Below, in pieces: positions 30,500 through 38,467 of a stretch of DNA of 64,000 nt. Below the pieces are notes generated by a model, which searched no databases, had not been told where the DNA came from, and saw only the letters and a program-made list of their open reading frames with translations. A program made the translations under genes and the position numbers. Each line of letters begins with the position of its first letter. The stretch's first letter is position 1. Source of the DNA: Lysobacterales bacterium (GTDB taxonomy: Bacteria; Pseudomonadota; Gammaproteobacteria; Xanthomonadales; Xanthomonadaceae); the NCBI GenBank assembly GCA_017302135.1, contig JAFLDZ010000007.1, forward strand, positions 1 to 64,000, read 5' to 3'.

Positions 30500-31813
30500 T
30501 CAGCGTGCGGGCAGGGTGAGACTCACCAACAGGCCGCCGCCGTCGCGGTTCTGCAGTGCGATACGACCGCCGTGGGCTTCGATGATGTCGCGGGTCAGCG
30601 CCAATCCCAGACCGGTGCCGTGGCGTTTGGTCGAATAGAACGGCAGCAGCGCCTGCGCCAGCACCGCGTCGCTCATGCCGCTGCCGCGATCGAGGATATC
30701 GATCCGCCATGCCTCCGGCAGCTTGCGCAGGACCAGTTGCACCTCGTTGGCCGCTGAGCCGGATTCGTGCGCGTTCTTGATCAGATTCAGCAGCGACTGC
30801 TCCATCTGCGCCGCATCGATCGACACCACGCCGTCGTCGTGTTGCCCGTTCCAGACGAACTCGACCTGACTGCGCAACTGTTCGAGGAAACGTCCCCACG
30901 CGTGGGGTTCGAGTCGCGGCGCAGGCAGTTTCGCGAACCGCGCGTAGTCGCGGATGAAGCCTTCCAGATGGCGCGCGCGTTCCTCGATGGTCGCCAGTGC
31001 GGTCGGCAGGCGTTCGAGCTGTCCGCGCTTCAGGAGTTCCGCGCTGGAATGCGCCAGGGAGGCGATCGGCGCCAGCGAGTTGTTCAATTCGTGGCTGATC
31101 ACCCGGATCACTTTCTTCCATGTCTGCACTTCCTGCCGCCGCAGTTCGGCGGTGAGCAGGCGCAGCAGCACCAGTTCGTGGCGGCGGCCGTTGAGCCGGA
31201 AGCTGCGGCGCGAGAGATGGAAAATGTCCTCGTTGTCTTCGTCGCCGACCGCGAAGATGCCGTCGCCGCCGCGCTCGAACGCATCGCGCAGCGCCTGCGG
31301 CGTGCCTTCGAGTATCGAATCGAAACTGCGGCCTTCGAGTCGCCTGCCTTCGCCCAGCAGTTTGCGCGCAGCGAGATTGCCCAGCACGATGCGCTGCGAT
31401 TCGTCCACCAGCACCATCGCCACCGGCGTGTTCTGCACCATGGTGTCGAGCAGCAGTTCGCGCTGCACCAGCGACAGCCGCTGTTCTCGCAGTGCATCGC
31501 CGAGCGCGTTGTGCGCATTCACCAGTTCGATCAGATCGCTGTACTTGTCCCAGGTGATGCCGAAACTGAAATCGCCGTCGCGATAACTCGCCACCGTGCC
31601 GGCGAGTGCGCGGAACAGCGCGCGCATTGGCGTGACGGTGCGCCAGATCAGCGTGGCCACGAGCGTGCCGACGACCACCGCAGCGATCGCGCCTGCGGCC
31701 CATGCGGGCAACCATTGCGTCAGCAGCGCGGTCGATGCCGCGGCAAGCACGACGCACAGCGTCGCCAGTACGATCAGGCGTATCGCCAACGGCAGGATGC
31801 GAAGCAGTTGCAT
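30500..31813 (-). CDS. Sensor histidine kinase of sigma-54 response system
   Basis: A 437-residue membrane kinase. Two helices at about residues 7-30 and 36-55 enclose a very short periplasmic loop, so it probably senses within the membrane. A HAMP-like segment and a PAS domain (about 110-205) follow. The H-box is VISHELNNSLAPIASL, of the NtrB/NtrY/PrsK type. The ATPase boxes are NLIKNAHESG, DRGSGM and [18 protein letters not shown]. It is the last gene of a seven-gene operon, four bases after the cognate regulator. The ATG at 31813 was chosen because the frame upstream overlaps the regulator. Confidence 0.9.
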   Translation of the reverse strand: MQLLRILPLAIRLIVLATLCVVLAAASTALLTQWLPAWAAGAIAAVVVGTLVATLIWRTVTPMRALFRALAGTVASYRDGDFSFGITWDKYSDLIELVNAHNALGDALREQRLSLVQRELLLDTMVQNTPVAMVLVDESQRIVLGNLAARKLLGEGRRLEGRSFDSILEGTPQALRDAFERGGDGIFAVGDEDNEDIFHLSRRSFRLNGRRHELVLLRLLTAELRRQEVQTWKKVIRVISHELNNSLAPIASLAHSSAELLKRGQLERLPTALATIEERARHLEGFIRDYARFAKLPAPRLEPHAWGRFLEQLRSQVEFVWNGQHDDGVVSIDAAQMEQSLLNLIKNAHESGSAANEVQLVLRKLPEAWRIDILDRGSGMSDAVLAQALLPFYSTKRHGTGLGLALTRDIIEAHGGRIALQNRDGGGLLVSLTLPAR

Positions 31814-31817
31814 GCGC

Positions 31818-33161
31818 TCAGTCGCGCTTGATGCCGAGCCGTTCGAGCCGGCGATACAGCGCCTGTCGCGACATGCCCAGTTCCTGCGCGGCCTGTGCGA
31901 GCACGCCGCCCGCGCGTGCGAGCGCGGCTTCGATCGCGGCGCGATCCGGTTCGACGGTGTCGCTTGCCTGCGCCGTTGTCTGCGCGACCGCTGCGGGCAA
32001 GCCGAGGTCATGCACGCCGATGCGTGCGCCGCGCGCGAGCAGGGCCGCGCGCTGGATGGTGTTGCGCAGTTCGCGCACATTGCCCGGCCAGCGGTGCGCC
32101 ACCAGGGCCTGTTCGGCGGCCGGATCCAGCGATTTGTCCGCCGGCAGGAAATATCGCGCCAGCGGCAGGATGTCGTCCGGGCGCTGCGCGAGCGCAGGCA
32201 GCCGGACTTCGATCGCGTTCAAGCGATAGAACAGATCCTCGCGGAACTGGCCGGCGGCGATCAGCGTCGGCAGATCGGCGTTGGTCGCGCTGAGCACGCG
32301 CACTTTCACCGTGCGCTCGCGATTGCTGCCGAGCCTCTGGAACTGGCCGGTTTCGAGCACGCGCAGCAGCTTGATCTGGCCAGCCAGCGGCAGCGTGCCG
32401 ATTTCGTCGAGAAACAACGTCCCGCCGTCGGCAGCCTCGAACTTGCCTTCGCGCGCGCGATTCGCGCCGGTATAGGCGCCTGCGTCCGCGCCGAACAGTT
32501 CGGCTTCGATCAGATCCGCCGGCAGCGCGCCGCAGTTCAATGCGACGAAAGGTCCGCTGCGCACGTTCGAATTCGCATGCACGATCTCGGCGAGCTTTTC
32601 CTTGCCCGCCCCGTTCGGTCCGGTGATCAGCACCGGCAGCTCCGAACGCGCGACCTGACAGGCGAGGCCCAGCGCGGATTCGGTCAGCGCATCGGCATGC
32701 ACGAATCCGCGCAGCTCGTAACCATCGAGCGCCGCACGACGGCGGCGCTCGCCCGCATCGCGCCGCGCCAGCTGCTGCCGCGTCTGCGACAACTCCAGCA
32801 GATTGTTGACCGTCACCATCAACTTGCGGTCGTCCCACGGCTTGGCGAGATAATCGGCGGCGCCGGCCTTCACCAGCTCCACCGCCGATTCCAGATGCGT
32901 CCACGCGGTCAGCAGAATCACCGGGAGATCCGGATGCCGCGCGCGGATGTCGCGGAACAGCGCTTCGCCTTCTTCACCCGACGTGGTGTCGGTATCGAAG
33001 TTCATGTCCTGCACCACCAGATCCACCGGCGACTGCGCGAGCGCCGCCAGCCCTTCGTCGGGACCGCTGGCGATGCGGGTGTCGATATCGTGCAGCGAGA
33101 ACAGGGTCTCGAGCGCGGTGGCGACCGCAGGGTTGTCGTCGATGACGAGGATGGTCGGCAT
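31818..33161 (-). CDS. NtrC-family sigma-54 activating response regulator
   Basis: A 447-residue regulator. The receiver domain has the acidic pair in IDDN and phospho-acceptor Asp52 in VVQDMNFD. The AAA+ domain has Walker [10 protein letters not shown], the sigma-54 contact loop GAYTGA (a Tyr variant of GAFTGA), and Walker B TLFLDEIG. The C-terminal Fis-type helix-turn-helix is [21 protein letters not shown]. It belongs to the operon headed by the adaptor gene, which has a consensus sigma-54 promoter, so positive autoregulation is likely. The long open frame upstream is antisense shadow. Confidence 0.93.
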   Translation of the reverse strand: MPTILVIDDNPAVATALETLFSLHDIDTRIASGPDEGLAALAQSPVDLVVQDMNFDTDTTSGEEGEALFRDIRARHPDLPVILLTAWTHLESAVELVKAGAADYLAKPWDDRKLMVTVNNLLELSQTRQQLARRDAGERRRRAALDGYELRGFVHADALTESALGLACQVARSELPVLITGPNGAGKEKLAEIVHANSNVRSGPFVALNCGALPADLIEAELFGADAGAYTGANRAREGKFEAADGGTLFLDEIGTLPLAGQIKLLRVLETGQFQRLGSNRERTVKVRVLSATNADLPTLIAAGQFREDLFYRLNAIEVRLPALAQRPDDILPLARYFLPADKSLDPAAEQALVAHRWPGNVRELRNTIQRAALLARGARIGVHDLGLPAAVAQTTAQASDTVEPDRAAIEAALARAGGVLAQAAQELGMSRQALYRRLERLGIKRD

Positions 33162-33244
33162 GGGAGAAGCGTAACTCAGTCGTGGGTGGGTTGCGGAGCG
33201 TGGCATGTCGAAAGCGGTGATGCTTTGCGCGCTGCGATGAATCG

Positions 33245-34456
33245 CTACACGCTGCGCGTCGCGACCGCCGGCGGTACCGCTGCCGCGCGCTTGGCCGGGC
33301 CGTAGACCGCGATCTGACCGAGCATCCACAGCGCGACCGCGCCGATCGGCAGATACATCGCCGGCAATCGCGGCAGTTCGTAATACGTCATCAGCAATTG
33401 ATTCAGGCCGAAGGCACCGAGCATGCCCAGCACGATGCCGATGGATGCCAGCAGGAAATTCTCGGTCTGGAAATAGCGCAGGATCTGGCTGCGGGTCGCG
33501 CCCAGCGCGCGGCGCACGCCGATCTGTTTGGTGCGCTGCTGCACCCAGAAACTGGCCAGACCGACGATGCCCAGCGCAGTGACCACCATCAGCGCGATGC
33601 ACACTGCGCTGAGCAGCCAGGCCATGGCCTGGTCCTGCCGGTAATACTCGGCGATGACATCCGTGAACATACCCTGGTCCATGATGATGCGACTGCGGTT
33701 GACCTTCTCCAGTGCTGCGACCGCGCTCTTCAGCACTTCCTCGCGACGTTCCGGGCTGGTGCGGATCGCGAAGCGACCTGCGGTGGGGCGGATCGGCAGC
33801 AACATGGAATATTGCGCTTCGGCGGGACCGCCATTGTCGTTCGGACGGATCAGCGACTCGACCACGCCGACGATCTTGATCGGCTTGTCGCCCCAGCTGT
33901 CGTGCAGCAGCTTGCCGAGCGCGCTTTCGCCGGGAAAGAGTTTCTCCGCCATCGCGCGGGTGAGGATGGCGGATGGAATCGATGTATCGTTTTGGAGCGT
34001 ACTCATGTCGACGTACTCTTCCGGCAGGAAGTCCCGGCCGGCGATGAGCTTCAGGCCGAAGGTTTCCAGCAACTGTTCGTCGCCCAGATAAACGCCGACA
34101 TTCATGCTGGGAATCTGCTGATCGGCCTTGATGCTGACCGACGAGTTCCACGAGGAATTGTCGAACGGCACATGATTGGTGCTGGTCGCGTACTTGACGC
34201 CCGGTACCGCGCGCAACGCCGCGAGATCGGTCTTCACTGCCGCATCGGGATTGTCGTCGGTGCCGATGCCGGCGGTGTTGATGCGCACGATTTCGTCGTT
34301 GGCCATGCCGGTATCGCGGGCCATGCGGTCGAGACGGGTGCCGATCAGGAACAGCGCGTTGCAGACGATGGCGCAGCTGAGCGCGATTTCGATCACGATC
34401 AACGCCGATGCGGTCTTGTGCCGGCGAAGGGTGGAAAGGATGGGGCGGATGTCCAT
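33245..34456 (-). CDS. MacB-like FtsX permease 2
   Basis: A 403-residue permease with one N-terminal helix (residues 15-38), a periplasmic domain of about 230 residues, and three C-terminal helices (about 275-385). The coupling segment is RTKQIGVRRALGATRSQILRYFQTENFLL. This is the four-helix MacB type. The N-terminus MDIRPILSTLRRHKTASALIVIEIALSCAI is family-like. It is paired with the neighbouring permease, giving an ATPase with two different permeases, probably a heterodimer. The likely role is export or mechanotransmission for an antimicrobial compound or lipoprotein, energised by the ATPase at 35913. Confidence 0.88.
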   Translation of the reverse strand: MDIRPILSTLRRHKTASALIVIEIALSCAIVCNALFLIGTRLDRMARDTGMANDEIVRINTAGIGTDDNPDAAVKTDLAALRAVPGVKYATSTNHVPFDNSSWNSSVSIKADQQIPSMNVGVYLGDEQLLETFGLKLIAGRDFLPEEYVDMSTLQNDTSIPSAILTRAMAEKLFPGESALGKLLHDSWGDKPIKIVGVVESLIRPNDNGGPAEAQYSMLLPIRPTAGRFAIRTSPERREEVLKSAVAALEKVNRSRIIMDQGMFTDVIAEYYRQDQAMAWLLSAVCIALMVVTALGIVGLASFWVQQRTKQIGVRRALGATRSQILRYFQTENFLLASIGIVLGMLGAFGLNQLLMTYYELPRLPAMYLPIGAVALWMLGQIAVYGPAKRAAAVPPAVATRSV

Positions 34457-34537
34457 GGCGGGCTCCGGAACTGCATGTAAAAAAGAAAGAGGCGATACAG
34501 AGAGAGGGGTATCGCCCCTTTCGCGATAGAGTGGTGC

Positions 34538-35902
34538 TTACTGCGATTTCAGCTGGATGGCCGGCGCGATCTGGCATGCGCGCCAGGCCGGCAACAATCC
34601 TGCGACCAGACTTGCCACCAAGCTCAGCCCGACTGCAGTCAGCAACATCGGTCCGTTGAGGTGCGCCAGCTCCGCGTAGTCGGTTGGCTGCTGGCGTACC
34701 GCCCACAGCCCGAGCAGCGCGAAGCACAGGCCGAGCGCGCCGCCGGCGAGACCGACCACGCCCGCTTCGATCAGGTATTGCACGAAGATCGCGCGCTTGG
34801 TCGCGCCGAGTGCGCGCCGCACGCCGATCTCGGACGACCGCCGCAGGAATTTCGCCAGCAACAGACCGATCGTGTTGACCAGACACACGAACAGGAATCC
34901 GAAGGCCAGCCAGCCCTGAAGGCGTACGTCCTGCGGCACCACGCCGTTCTCGTCCATCCATCCCATCACGTCGTCGAGACGCACGTTGGTCGGCCGTTCG
35001 AAACGGCCGGCTGCGCGCTGCTGGTCGGAATAATTCTTCAGATACTGTAGATAGGCGGTGACCTTGGCCGGCGAATCCAGTTCGACCCAGTATTGCAGCC
35101 AGGCGCACTTCGCATTGAGGCCGTATTGGCCCTCCTTGTCCTCGTCCTGGTCGTCGGAGCCGCCCCAGCAGTTCATATTGCCGTTCGGCGACATGTCCAA
35201 TGCACGCGAAGTCCAGAACGGAATGAACACCTGTTCTTCGCTGCCGAACCGGCTCTGGGTCAGATCGTAGAACTTCGGTTTCAGGCGCCATGGCTTCAAC
35301 ACGCCGATGATCTTGAACGCGTTCTGTTCCAGACGGATCGTCTTGCCGACGCTATTGCCGCCGCCGAACAGCTTCTCGTTGAGTTCCGAGGAAATCACCA
35401 CGACCCGCGCTCGCGCCTCATCGTCCCCACGCGTCCAGGCTTGTCCATAAGCCAGAGGCACATCGAACATCGGAAAGAAATCCGCACCGGTGAACCGTGC
35501 ATTCGCGATGAACGGAGTCAGGTCGTTGCGGTCGGGCTCGATCGCCACCGCTCCAGCGGTCATGATCGCCTGACGGTCGCCGCGCTTTTCCCGCAGCAAG
35601 GCTTCGGCGTCGAAACGTGCCATTTGCGATTGGGGATCGTTGCCCGGTTGGTAACCGCGTTTGCTTTCCGGATCGATGCGCGGATAGAAGAGTCGTTCGC
35701 TCTTCTGCGGAATCGGATTGCCGGACAGCACGTAGAACACCGTCAGCGTGGTCATGCTGGCGCCGATGCCCAGTGCGATCGCCAGCACCATCAGCGCCGT
35801 CAGGACCTTGTTGCGTTTGAAACTGCGTATCGCCAGCGAAACGTAGTAACCGAACATGCCGTTACCGAACATGCCGTTCGCGAACATCGTATCGGATGCC
35901 AT
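34538..35902 (-). CDS. MacB-like FtsX permease 1
   Basis: A 454-residue permease with the same layout as its neighbour: N-terminal helix at about 28-52, periplasmic domain, then three helices from about 325 to 445. The coupling element is RRSSEIGVRRALGATKRAIFVQYLIEAGV. The N-terminus contains a short tandem repeat (MFANGMFGNGMFGYYV) encoded by near-repeats of 15-18 bases. Initiation could therefore occur at any of three Met codons; I chose ATG 35902 because it stands 10 bases after the ATPase stop. The later Met residues would still keep the first helix. Confidence 0.87.
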   Translation of the reverse strand: MASDTMFANGMFGNGMFGYYVSLAIRSFKRNKVLTALMVLAIALGIGASMTTLTVFYVLSGNPIPQKSERLFYPRIDPESKRGYQPGNDPQSQMARFDAEALLREKRGDRQAIMTAGAVAIEPDRNDLTPFIANARFTGADFFPMFDVPLAYGQAWTRGDDEARARVVVISSELNEKLFGGGNSVGKTIRLEQNAFKIIGVLKPWRLKPKFYDLTQSRFGSEEQVFIPFWTSRALDMSPNGNMNCWGGSDDQDEDKEGQYGLNAKCAWLQYWVELDSPAKVTAYLQYLKNYSDQQRAAGRFERPTNVRLDDVMGWMDENGVVPQDVRLQGWLAFGFLFVCLVNTIGLLLAKFLRRSSEIGVRRALGATKRAIFVQYLIEAGVVGLAGGALGLCFALLGLWAVRQQPTDYAELAHLNGPMLLTAVGLSLVASLVAGLLPAWRACQIAPAIQLKSQ

Positions 35903-35912
35903 GACGATGCCC

Positions 35913-36635
35913 TCAGTCGGCGGTGGTGGAAGTGTGCGTGCCCGGCGCGCGCAGCAGACTGCCGTCGCCGCGCAGGTCGGTGACCATGCCATCGACGATA
36001 TGCACATTGCGCTGCGCGCGCGCGGCGAGCTCCGGATCGTGGGTGACCATGATGATGGTCGTGCCCTGGCCGTTGATCTCTTCGAGCAGCTCCATCACGC
36101 TGCGCGCCATCTGCGAATCCAGATTGCCGGTGGGTTCGTCGGCGAGCAGCAGCTTCGGACTGCCGGCGAGTGCGCGCGCGATCGCCGCACGCTGCTGCTG
36201 GCCGCCGGAGAGTTCGGAGGGATAGTGCTTCATGCGAGAACCCAATCCGACCCGCGCCAGCGATTCTTCGATGCGCTTGCGACGATCGGCTGCAGACATG
36301 CCACGATAGCGCAGCGGCGCGTCGACGTTGTCGAACAGATTCAGATCGGGAATCAGGTTGAAACTCTGGAAGATGAAACCGATCTTGCGGTTGCGCAGTT
36401 TCGAGCGCGCATCGTCGCCGAGCCTGCTCACGTCTTCGCCGTCGAGCAGATAAGTGCCGCTGGTGAATTCTTCGAGCAGACCGGCGATGTTGAGGAACGT
36501 GGTCTTGCCCGAGCCCGACGGCCCGGTGACCGCGACGAACTCGCCGTCGCGCACATGCAGGTCGAGCGCGCGCAGCGCATGGGTTTCGACCAGTTCGGTG
36601 CGATAGACCTTGGTGACGCCTTGCATGTGCAGCAT
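35913..36635 (-). CDS. MacB-type ABC ATPase
   Basis: A 240-residue ATPase of the MacB/LolD class. Walker A is GPSGSGKTT, Q-loop IFQSFNLIP, signature LSGGQQQRAAIARAL, Walker B LLLADEPTGNLD and switch VTHDPE. It would drive the two FtsX permeases that follow. It is separated from the small ORF upstream by 60 bases holding a REP hairpin, which could trim or attenuate the operon transcript. Confidence 0.93.
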   Translation of the reverse strand: MLHMQGVTKVYRTELVETHALRALDLHVRDGEFVAVTGPSGSGKTTFLNIAGLLEEFTSGTYLLDGEDVSRLGDDARSKLRNRKIGFIFQSFNLIPDLNLFDNVDAPLRYRGMSAADRRKRIEESLARVGLGSRMKHYPSELSGGQQQRAAIARALAGSPKLLLADEPTGNLDSQMARSVMELLEEINGQGTTIIMVTHDPELAARAQRNVHIVDGMVTDLRGDGSLLRAPGTHTSTTAD

Positions 36636-36652
36636 GGGAAACTCCGGCTGTC

Positions 36653-36674
36653 TGTAGGAGCGGCTTCAGCCGCC
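36653..36674. repeat. GTAGGAG-type REP inside ABC operon
   Basis: TGTAGGAGCGGCTTCAGCCGCC, a hairpin unit between the 86-aa ORF and the ATPase start. Confidence 0.75.
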
Positions 36675-36695
36675 ATATTCTCGGGAAAGATGGGT

Positions 36696-36956
36696 TCAGC
36701 CGCCGATGCGGAATCGCGCCGGCAGCGGCGGAATCGCCACATAACCCGCGCGACGACGCGGCCGGTGCATCGCTGCATCGTTGGCGGGAGGTGCGAACGC
36801 GAAGTGATGCAGCGGGGCGATAGAGCTGCACATCGCGTCGGTCAATTCCTGCGCGGACCAGTTCAGGTCGAACAGGAAGGGATCGGCTGCGACATCCAGC
36901 GCAGTGTCGTCCGCAGCGTGGACGCGGTTTTTTTCGAGGGATGGTTTCATGTTCAT
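36696..36956 (-). CDS. Small protein of unknown function in ABC operon
   Basis: An 86-residue ORF that I do not recognise. Its ATG overlaps the stop of the adaptor gene (ATGA), which favours coupled translation; a second ATG is two codons in. The N-terminal half is acidic and leader-like (DDTALDVAADPFLFDLNWSAQELTDAM). A central CSSIAPLHHFAFAPP follows, and the C-terminal third is basic (HRPRRRAGYV). There is no signal peptide or membrane helix. Its place between adaptor and ATPase, and its leader/core-like charge change, would suit a transported peptide or an accessory protein. Only one Cys is present. Confidence 0.55.
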   Translation of the reverse strand: MNMKPSLEKNRVHAADDTALDVAADPFLFDLNWSAQELTDAMCSSIAPLHHFAFAPPANDAAMHRPRRRAGYVAIPPLPARFRIGG

Positions 36957-38230
36957 TCTCCTGAGATCCGGATGCGTTCGGCATCGCCGAACTGGTCGCT
37001 GCCGGAGACCACGATGCGGTCGCCGACGTTCGCGCCGTCGAGGATTTCCACGGCGCCGAGGCTGCTGACGCCGGTGCGCAGTGGGCGCTTCACGGCGATG
37101 TTGCCGTCCATGACGTAGGCGAATCGTCCGCCGCCCTGTTCCAGGAACGCGCCGCGCTCCACATTCAGCACATCGCGGCGCGTGTCCAGCACGATGCGCG
37201 CGCTGAGCCGCTGGTTCTGGCGCAGGCCCGGCGGCTGTTTGTCGGCGAAGCGCAGCCGTGCGGCGACTTCGCCATTCACCACTTCCGGCGACACCGCAGA
37301 GATCGCTGCGGCGAACGTGCTGCTGGTGCTTGTCACTTCAGCCGGAATGCCGATGCCCAGATCGCGCGCGAAACTTTCCGGCACCTTGATCTCGACTTCG
37401 AAGACCGACAGATCGACCAGACTCAGCACGGCGGCATTCGCGGCGACACTGGCGCGCTGGGCGATCATCAATTGGCCGACCTGGCCGTCGAACGGTGCGC
37501 GCAGGGTCAAGGCATCGACCTGACGCTGCAGTTCGTTCACCGCCGAGCGCTGGCGGTCGGCCTGCAGATGTTTGTTGCGGGTGTCGAGTCCGGCGCCGCG
37601 GCCCTGCAGTTCGGTTTCTTTCCGCGCTGCGGCGAGACTCAGCTCGGCTTTCTTCAGCGAATCCTGGGCGCGGGCGACATCGATCTGCGCGACCGCGCCG
37701 CCCTCGAACGCGCGACGGTTGCGCTCCAGATCGCGCTGCGCGGCGACCTGATCGATCGTCGCCTGATCCAGCTGCTTGCGCGCGTTGGCGCGGATCAGCT
37801 CGCCATCCAGGCCGGCGCGGCTGGCTTCGGCTTCCAGACTCGCGAGGGTGGCGGCTTCCTGCGCCAGCCGGCTGCGCAGTTCGGGGCTGTCGATCTCGGC
37901 CAGCGTCTGCCCCTGTTTCACCACGTCGCCAGCGACCACGCGCAGGGTCACGGTGCCGGCGGCGATGGTGTAGAGCGTCGGGCTGTTCGCGGAGATCACG
38001 CGGCCCTCGGCGGAGAGATCGCGGACCAGATCGCCGCGCTGCACCGTCGCGATGCGCAGCCGCGCGGTATCGACCGAGCGCCCGCCGCCGCGCCACGACG
38101 AAAACACGCCGCCGATCGCGACCGCCACCGCCACCGCGACGCCGCCGGCGATCAGCCAGCGACGCCGTTTCGCGGCCGATGGCGAAACCGTGAGGGCGTG
38201 ATCCTGGCCGGAAGTGTCGCGGATGCTCAT
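36953..38230 (-). CDS. HlyD/MacA-type periplasmic adaptor
   Basis: A 425-residue membrane-fusion protein. It has one N-terminal helix (RWLIAGGVAVAVAVAIGGVF, about residues 23-42). A half-lipoyl segment (VKQGQTLAEIDSPELRSRL) and a long helical hairpin (about 110-215, rich in Ala, Gln, Glu, Lys) come next. A second half-lipoyl (TLRAPFDGQVGQLMIAQRASV) and beta-barrel domains complete it. It bridges the inner-membrane permeases to an outer-membrane channel, which is not encoded nearby. The ATG at 38230 is preferred over one 14 codons upstream. It is the first gene after the sigma-54 promoter. Confidence 0.9.
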   Translation of the reverse strand: MSIRDTSGQDHALTVSPSAAKRRRWLIAGGVAVAVAVAIGGVFSSWRGGGRSVDTARLRIATVQRGDLVRDLSAEGRVISANSPTLYTIAAGTVTLRVVAGDVVKQGQTLAEIDSPELRSRLAQEAATLASLEAEASRAGLDGELIRANARKQLDQATIDQVAAQRDLERNRRAFEGGAVAQIDVARAQDSLKKAELSLAAARKETELQGRGAGLDTRNKHLQADRQRSAVNELQRQVDALTLRAPFDGQVGQLMIAQRASVAANAAVLSLVDLSVFEVEIKVPESFARDLGIGIPAEVTSTSSTFAAAISAVSPEVVNGEVAARLRFADKQPPGLRQNQRLSARIVLDTRRDVLNVERGAFLEQGGGRFAYVMDGNIAVKRPLRTGVSSLGAVEILDGANVGDRIVVSGSDQFGDAERIRISGE

Positions 38231-38272
38231 GAGTGGGCCGATGCCGATGCGTGGGTTGGACAGGTGATCCAA

Positions 38273-38288
38273 TGCAAGCGGCGTGCCA
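38273..38288 (-). promoter_or_regulatory. Consensus sigma-54 (-24/-12) promoter of ABC/two-component operon
   Basis: Read on the minus strand the site is TGGCACGCCGCTTGCA, an exact fit to TGGCAC-N5-TTGCA with the GG and GC dinucleotides 10 bases apart. The GC lies about 44 bases before the adaptor ATG, giving a short leader. An NtrC-type activator with a GAYTGA loop is encoded in the same operon. Confidence 0.88.
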
Positions 38289-38332
38289 ACGCCAAACTAT
38301 TGTTTTTCAAATGCTTTATCGGCACCGGGAGG

Positions 38333-38378
38333 TGTCCGCAAGCTGTCCGGACGCGTCCGCGCGGACGGTCTCGTCCGC
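38333..38378. promoter_or_regulatory. Putative enhancer: cluster of TGTCCG palindromes
   Basis: Between the sigma-54 site and glmS there are repeated TGTCCG/CGTCCG half-sites in both orientations. They include the overlapping perfect palindromes GTCCGGAC (38345-38352), GGACGCGTCC (38349-38358) and CGTCCGCGCGGACG (38354-38367). They lie about 50-100 bases upstream of the sigma-54 promoter, the usual distance for NtrC-type activator sites. Confidence 0.65.
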
Positions 38379-38467
38379 TTTCGCCGTTACACTAGCGACC
38401 TCGCGGCACCGCCCTCCGGAAGGTGTCGCTCCGAACCACGCACCAGCTTCCAGGGGACTCCAAACGT

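Noticed and set aside
36696..36956. Lanthipeptide or lasso peptide precursor
   Set aside because: There is one Cys and few Ser/Thr in the C-terminal part, and no modification enzyme is encoded nearby; only the general small-ORF finding is kept.
38390..38467. glmS ribozyme or riboswitch in the leader
   Set aside because: The leader is under 80 bases and shows no ribozyme core; that element is typical of Firmicutes.
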